10,715 nt of DNA from Deltaproteobacteria bacterium (GTDB lineage: Bacteria; Desulfobacterota; UBA8473), in NCBI GenBank assembly GCA_030623035.1, contig JAUXFK010000085.1:1-10715 (forward strand), in the 5' to 3' direction. Numbering within the stretch: position 1 is the first letter of the stretch; the number at the start of each line of letters is the position of its first letter. Position numbers and translations under genes: made by a program. The notes under the pieces are model-generated. The model did no database searches, was not told the origin of the DNA, and worked only from the letters and a program-made list of their open reading frames with translations. This document shows, one piece after another, positions 7,678 through 10,715 of this stretch.

Positions 7678-7690
7678 TGGATGGACACTA
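7678..7690 (+). repeat. Single arm of the TGGATGGACACTA repeat
   Basis: TGGATGGACACTA is identical over 13 bp to the left arm (read on the minus strand) of the palindromic repeat at 1313-1406, and one base different from that repeat's right arm. No matching partner arm is visible nearby, so this is either a remnant or an element split by the neighbouring composite repeat. Confidence 0.5.
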
Positions 7691-7866
7691 GCGTCGTGTC
7701 ATGCGTGAAATATCGTATCAGGCGCTCGTCATTCACACGAAGCTTGTCCTCGACTCCGATCGGGGAGTGGGAATCCACAGTATTCCTGGCTACTTTGGCG
7801 CTTCTGGATTCCCGCTTCCGCGGGAATGACGGTCATAATTGCAACATTACATCACGACACTAGCGT
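7684..7866. repeat. Composite palindromic repeat with 11-bp direct repeats at its ends
   Basis: GACACTAGCGT occurs at 7684-7694 and again at 7856-7866, as expected of a target-site duplication. The outer arms are also roughly inverted: CACTAGCGTCGTG (7686-7698) against CACGACACTAGCG (7852-7864), 11 of 13 complementary. Inside, CGTCATTC (7727-7734) pairs with GAATGACG (7824-7831), and GGGAATCCA near 7770 pairs with TGGATTCCC near 7805. These are the well-known 'GTCATTCCCGCG...GGGAATCCA' type intergenic repeats. No protein is encoded. Confidence 0.6.
7808..7827. repeat. dRS3-like 20-bp hairpin inside the composite repeat
   Basis: ATTCCCGCTTCCGCGGGAAT forms a perfect 8-bp stem with a 4-nt loop. 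It has the ATTCCC-N8-GGGAAT form of neisserial dRS3 repeats and of similar repeats scattered in many other Gram-negative genomes. No T-tract follows, so it is a repeat and not an intrinsic terminator. Confidence 0.6.
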
Positions 7867-8214
7867 AGCGAATGTAGAATCTTCAAAATGACTCAAATCG
7901 TAAGTAAAAGATTATTCAAATCATATAATCTTGAAAGCTTCTTAAAATGGCTAAACAGTTACAAAAATTCTAAAAGCAAAAAAGTAAAATTAGCAACTTT
8001 TTGTTGAAAAGTCAACCGAAAAGCTTTTTCTGGTATATTGCGAGGTTATATCAAAGAAAATTTGATTACCGTTGAAGCTTGGCTAGTGCTTTCTGTTTCA
8101 TAAGGCTAAAATAATACGTTGCTTCTATGGGTCAATTAAATGGGGTGAGCTTGTTTTTTTTAGGACTTTGCCAGAAGAAAACCAGTGGAATGTTTTGAAA
8201 ATAACATTAGAATC
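7867..8214. other. AT-rich intergenic stretch with no supported gene
   Basis: Both strands are interrupted by stops and I see no coding region or structured RNA I recognise. It contains a promoter-like sequence on the minus strand (7987-8015) and a small palindrome, ATCAAA-GAAAA-TTTGAT, at 8050-8066. It separates the terminator of the OmpA-barrel gene from the purine operon, so it most likely carries the pur promoter region. Confidence 0.5.
7987..8015 (-). promoter_or_regulatory. Candidate sigma-70-type promoter for the purine operon
   Basis: On the minus strand TTGACT (8015-8010), a 17-nt spacer and TAATTT (7992-7987) fit a sigma-70 promoter. The spacer holds a short palindrome, CAAC-AAAAA-GTTG, which could be an operator. 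Transcription would start near 7980 and give purB a leader of about 400 nt that crosses the composite repeat. In AT-rich DNA such matches occur by chance, so a promoter nearer purB remains possible. Confidence 0.3.
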
Positions 8215-8291
8215 ATGTCATTTCGAGCAAAGCGAGAAATCCTTCTCTATCACCGAGCAGAAAAGATTTCTCCCACCGGTCGAAATGACAT
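8215..8291. repeat. 77-bp palindromic intergenic repeat (GTCATTTCGAGC type)
   Basis: Perfect 12-bp inverted ends: ATGTCATTTCGA (8215-8226) and TCGAAATGACAT (8280-8291). Inner parts are also complementary: GAGAAATC on the left matches GAGAAATC on the reverse complement of the right arm. The type 'GTCATTTCGAGC(G)AAGCGAGAAATC' is a common noncoding repeat in many Gram-negative genomes. It lies just beyond the terminator of the OmpA-barrel gene and could add a second hairpin to that transcript end. Confidence 0.7.
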
Positions 8292-8299
8292 ATAAATAG

Positions 8300-8323
8300 A
8301 AAAAGACCACTAGAAGAGGTGGT
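8300..8323 (-). terminator. Probable intrinsic terminator of the OmpA-barrel gene
   Basis: On the minus strand, 4 nt after the stop codon, ACCAC (8323-8319) and GTGGT (8310-8306) form a 5-bp stem with an 8-nt loop, followed by CTTTTTCT. The position and T-tract fit rho-independent termination; the short stem makes it of moderate strength. Confidence 0.55.
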
Positions 8324-8327
8324 TTAA

Positions 8328-10310
8328 CTAAAAGTATCCTTTTACCTTTAAAAACAACTCGTCCAGATCATCCACTTTTCCGAATGTAGTCGTATCTTTC
8401 CCATCAATAATGTATGCGCCGAGGGTAACTTCAACATTATCATAGGGATAGTAGTTTAACTCAGGAGAATAGATAAGGGCATAGTTGTCTTCTATGTTAT
8501 CAAAATCCTTTATCTCAACTCCCCCCTGTATGGGGATAATCTTAATCTTGTCGTTAAACGATTTGTGTTCGATACCAAACATCAAATAATCTTCCAGGTT
8601 ATCCCTGCCCCTCTCATGAACAAAACCGTGCAAGTACTGGCCATTGATATAGATACCATTCCTAAATGTATAGTCAGCGCCAATCACATATTTAGTGTAC
8701 GGTTTTTCATCATCTGAGACGATAGACTCCTGATTTGGCATACCCAAATTAGATAGATCGATAACCCCTGTTATATCTTCGCTGAAGAACACTGCACATT
8801 CTGCCCAAATACCGATATCAGATATTGAACCTGCTATATCAATACCAGCAATATGTAACCTCGGAAATATCAGTTCACTGTTGATATCTACCTCATCTTG
8901 AGCAGCAGCAGCCAGGGTAACCTTATTTATAACAGGGATATCATCTCTCCCATAGACGTAACTTATGGACAAGTCTAAGTCCATAAGAATTGTTGTCGCT
9001 ACTTTAAAACCCAGCTTAGAGCTCTCTTTGAAGCTATTCTCTGGTAGAAGAATGGTATCACTCACTGTTCCCAACGTCATACCAGGGGGAAGTTCCATTG
9101 AAGGCGATAAAACAGTTGCCCAGTCGCCTGATGGCATGACAGCAGGCGTAAAAACAGGGACATATACACCTGTCAAGGTAAAATCACCAATATAGCATGT
9201 TATTTTTAGGGCATCAGAACCTAGATGTCTTCCGAAATCCCATATGTCTTCAAGGTCATCCGGATTGATATTATCCGTTGGGTTTAATTTATCTCCTGTC
9301 CCCCAGGCTATACGCTGCCTTCCAATACGGAGATCCGTGTTATCAAAGAGAAATCCGTAAACATCCACATAGGCTTCTCGTATATCGAGATTCCAGGGTG
9401 AAACCTTATCCTTGTTTGAAAGATCCGAGCTTTCCTCTGTCTCAGAGAATCCGGTTGATCTAAGCCAGAGTTCTCCATAAACATGCGTTTCCTCCCCAGG
9501 GCGTGCATCTAATTTCACTCCGAGCCTATGCTCATGAAAAGAAAGTTTATTGTCTCCCTTTAGACGCATACGATTGTCAGTCTTCAAGTAACCGCTCCAT
9601 TTTATAAGCTCCGCATCTTCTTCTTCCAGAGGGCTGTATTCGATATGGAGGGCCTCTGACATCTCTTCTATCTTTTCCTCCTGAGCAAACTCCAATGCCT
9701 TTCTTGTCTCAGATTCTGCCCTGTCGCTTTGTATGTAGTCCTCGATTTTTTCTATCCTCTCATTCAATTGCCTTATAGCGATTTCTTTGTCGTCAAAGAA
9801 ATCTGTTGTTTCCTCGGCTTCGGTTCTTTCTACCCTCTTCTCTTGTGTGGGTAATATCTTCTCCCCTGCATCCTCTTTCTCAACCGGCCTTTCAATATAT
9901 ATCTCGATTCGACGGTTATATCGCCTATTCTCCTGCGAATCATTTGGGGCTATTGGCTTTGTGAAACCGTTAGCAACGGCTGCAAGTCTACTTTGCTCTA
10001 TGCCTGCCTTCAGCATATAATTCATAACAGCCTTAGCACGATGTTCCGAAAGCTTTTTGTTGCACAACTCTGACGATGTATGGGGCCTGTCTGCATACCC
10101 CTCGATTCTTGCTTTTGCCTGTGGATTATCTTTTAACAATCTCACAATCCTGTCCAATTCATCGTAGAACTGACTATGGATAACTGCTTCATCTGGATCA
10201 AACTCAATATGAAGCGAAAGGCGCTCTATCTCATCCGCAGCATTTGCAAAACCCAAAGACATTGGGACAGTCAAAAAGATCGATAAAAAAAAGATGAACA
10301 TCTCTTTCAT
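8328..10310 (-). CDS. OmpA-domain / DUF1302-like outer-membrane beta-barrel fusion protein
   Basis: A 660-aa secreted protein. Residues 1-24 form a signal peptide (hydrophobic FIFFLSIFLTVPMSLGF, then an ANA cleavage site). Residues about 32-140 are an OmpA-like peptidoglycan-binding domain: IEGYAD with Asp74, LSEHRAKAV with Arg91, and NRRIEIYI at 132-139. Residues about 145-225 are a charged, Glu/Lys-rich, probably coiled-coil linker. The rest looks like an outer-membrane barrel and ends in phenylalanine (VKGYF), the usual barrel-assembly signal. RIGRQRIAWG (328-337) followed by DKLNPTDNINPDDL strongly recalls the DUF1302 porin-like family, often found beside LolA-like proteins and RND/MMPL transporters. 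The LolA-like gene directly upstream supports that context. An outer-membrane channel or lipid-related partner anchored to the wall is inferred; the substrate is unknown. ATG 10310 is chosen over GTG 10379 because of its RBS and the signal peptide. Confidence 0.85.
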   Translation of the reverse strand: MKEMFIFFLSIFLTVPMSLGFANAADEIERLSLHIEFDPDEAVIHSQFYDELDRIVRLLKDNPQAKARIEGYADRPHTSSELCNKKLSEHRAKAVMNYMLKAGIEQSRLAAVANGFTKPIAPNDSQENRRYNRRIEIYIERPVEKEDAGEKILPTQEKRVERTEAEETTDFFDDKEIAIRQLNERIEKIEDYIQSDRAESETRKALEFAQEEKIEEMSEALHIEYSPLEEEDAELIKWSGYLKTDNRMRLKGDNKLSFHEHRLGVKLDARPGEETHVYGELWLRSTGFSETEESSDLSNKDKVSPWNLDIREAYVDVYGFLFDNTDLRIGRQRIAWGTGDKLNPTDNINPDDLEDIWDFGRHLGSDALKITCYIGDFTLTGVYVPVFTPAVMPSGDWATVLSPSMELPPGMTLGTVSDTILLPENSFKESSKLGFKVATTILMDLDLSISYVYGRDDIPVINKVTLAAAAQDEVDINSELIFPRLHIAGIDIAGSISDIGIWAECAVFFSEDITGVIDLSNLGMPNQESIVSDDEKPYTKYVIGADYTFRNGIYINGQYLHGFVHERGRDNLEDYLMFGIEHKSFNDKIKIIPIQGGVEIKDFDNIEDNYALIYSPELNYYPYDNVEVTLGAYIIDGKDTTTFGKVDDLDELFLKVKGYF

Positions 10311-10315
10311 GGCCG

Positions 10316-10321
10316 CCTTCT
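10316..10321 (-). promoter_or_regulatory. Ribosome binding site that fixes the start of the OmpA-barrel gene
   Basis: AGAAGG lies 5 nt before ATG 10310 on the minus strand. The longer in-frame GTG start at 10379 has AAGGA directly against it, too close to work well, and would put 23 residues ahead of the signal peptide. Confidence 0.6.
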
Positions 10322-10390
10322 CATTTGTTGTATTAAGCAAACAAGGGATACCCGCGAAAAGGAATATGGGAGAAACCACTCCTTATCTAC

Positions 10391-10715
10391 CTATCGGCTC
10401 AGGTATCGTTTTGAAAATTTCTCGTTGGATAAACCTGTGTCGAACTTTGCATATAGCAAGACTACCCTTGTTTTATGTCTTGCCTTCAAATTCTCCATTA
10501 TGGCCTCTCCGGCTACCCAGTATTTCCCTATTTTCTTGATACTCTTCGCAGTTGCCACCTTGAAGAGCCTTCCTCCTTTATTGTAAAGTTCAACCTTAGT
10601 TGGAAAAAAATTGTCCTTTCGTATTTGAAAAATCATTTTTGAATAATTGGTCCTTGTTCCACTCTTCGGTTCTATTTGTAGAGAGTAATGATCCTCTTCT
10701 GTTTTAAGCAACTCA
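10391..10715 (-). CDS. LolA-like outer-membrane lipoprotein-sorting protein, C-terminal part
   Basis: The last 107 or so codons of a gene that starts beyond the right edge; the frame stays open to position 10715, and the TTG near 10711 is unlikely to be the true start. The sequence follows the periplasmic LolA-like family (outer membrane lipoprotein-sorting protein): HYSLQIEPKSG, YSKMIFQIRKDNFFPTKVELYNKGGRLFKV, a KKIGKYWVAGEAIMENLKARHKT segment, then LYAKFDTGLSNEKFSKRYL at the end. These proteins form a half-barrel that binds lipid or lipoprotein. Members of this type are frequently encoded with a DUF1302-like outer-membrane protein and an RND/MMPL exporter; the barrel protein follows here, 80 nt downstream, and an RND gene would be expected to the right of the window. 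Stop TAG at 10393-10391. Confidence 0.85.
   Translation of the reverse strand, partial: ELLKTEEDHYSLQIEPKSGTRTNYSKMIFQIRKDNFFPTKVELYNKGGRLFKVATAKSIKKIGKYWVAGEAIMENLKARHKTRVVLLYAKFDTGLSNEKFSKRYLSR

Noticed and set aside
7582..7680. Purine riboswitch ahead of purB
   Set aside because: I cannot find the three-way junction with conserved loops; only a simple stem and T-tract are visible.
7657..7863. Plus-strand ORF of 68 codons over the composite repeat
   Set aside because: It is made almost entirely of noncoding palindromic repeats.
7684..8291. CRISPR array, because several repeats occur in a short stretch
   Set aside because: The repeats are inverted, differ from each other and lack even spacing or spacers of equal length.
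9308..9508. Minus-strand ORF of 66 codons inside the OmpA-barrel gene
   Set aside because: It is a frame shadow of the barrel gene, with no features of its own.
10311..10379. Longer GTG start for the OmpA-barrel gene
   Set aside because: It would add 23 residues before a clear signal peptide and its RBS-like AAGGA touches the start codon.

Overview
The window looks like a chromosomal segment from a Gram-negative bacterium. The evidence is an outer-membrane beta-barrel with a signal peptide and an OmpA-type peptidoglycan-binding domain, plus a LolA-like protein. PurF keeps the cysteines of a [4Fe-4S] enzyme, and the PurS/PurQ/small-PurL form of FGAM synthetase is used. The AT-rich spacers are full of short palindromic repeats. 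Together this fits an anaerobe or microaerophile of the Desulfobacterota/Nitrospirota kind, but the taxon is inferred and not proven. All recognised genes lie on the minus strand.

Reading in the direction of transcription (right to left): 10715-8328 holds the 3' end of a LolA-like lipoprotein-sorting gene. It is followed by a protein joining an OmpA domain to a porin-like barrel resembling DUF1302, and then a hairpin/T-tract terminator. Positions 8327-7582 contain no gene that I can support. That stretch holds a 77-bp palindromic repeat, an AT-rich section with one promoter-like sequence, a composite repeat with an 11-bp direct repeat at its ends, and a hairpin/T-tract close to purB.

Positions 7581-1423 are a purine biosynthesis operon, purB-purS-purQ-purL-purF. 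PurS, PurQ and PurL form FGAM synthetase, PurF starts the pathway, and PurB acts late, at two steps. Three junctions are tight (23, 21 and 22 nt). The purQ-purL gap is 228 nt because it contains a 205-bp element with 17-bp perfect terminal inverted repeats; its outermost bases include the purQ stop codon. After purF comes a 94-bp palindromic repeat, then a nitronate monooxygenase-family flavoprotein gene that lacks the usual active-site histidine motif, then an unrecognised ORF that runs off the left edge.

The main points of interest are the OmpA-barrel fusion, the purQ-purL element and what it implies about the original junction, and a related 13-bp repeat motif found on both sides of the pur operon. 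I found no CRISPR array, tRNA, rRNA, transposase or clear defence system.
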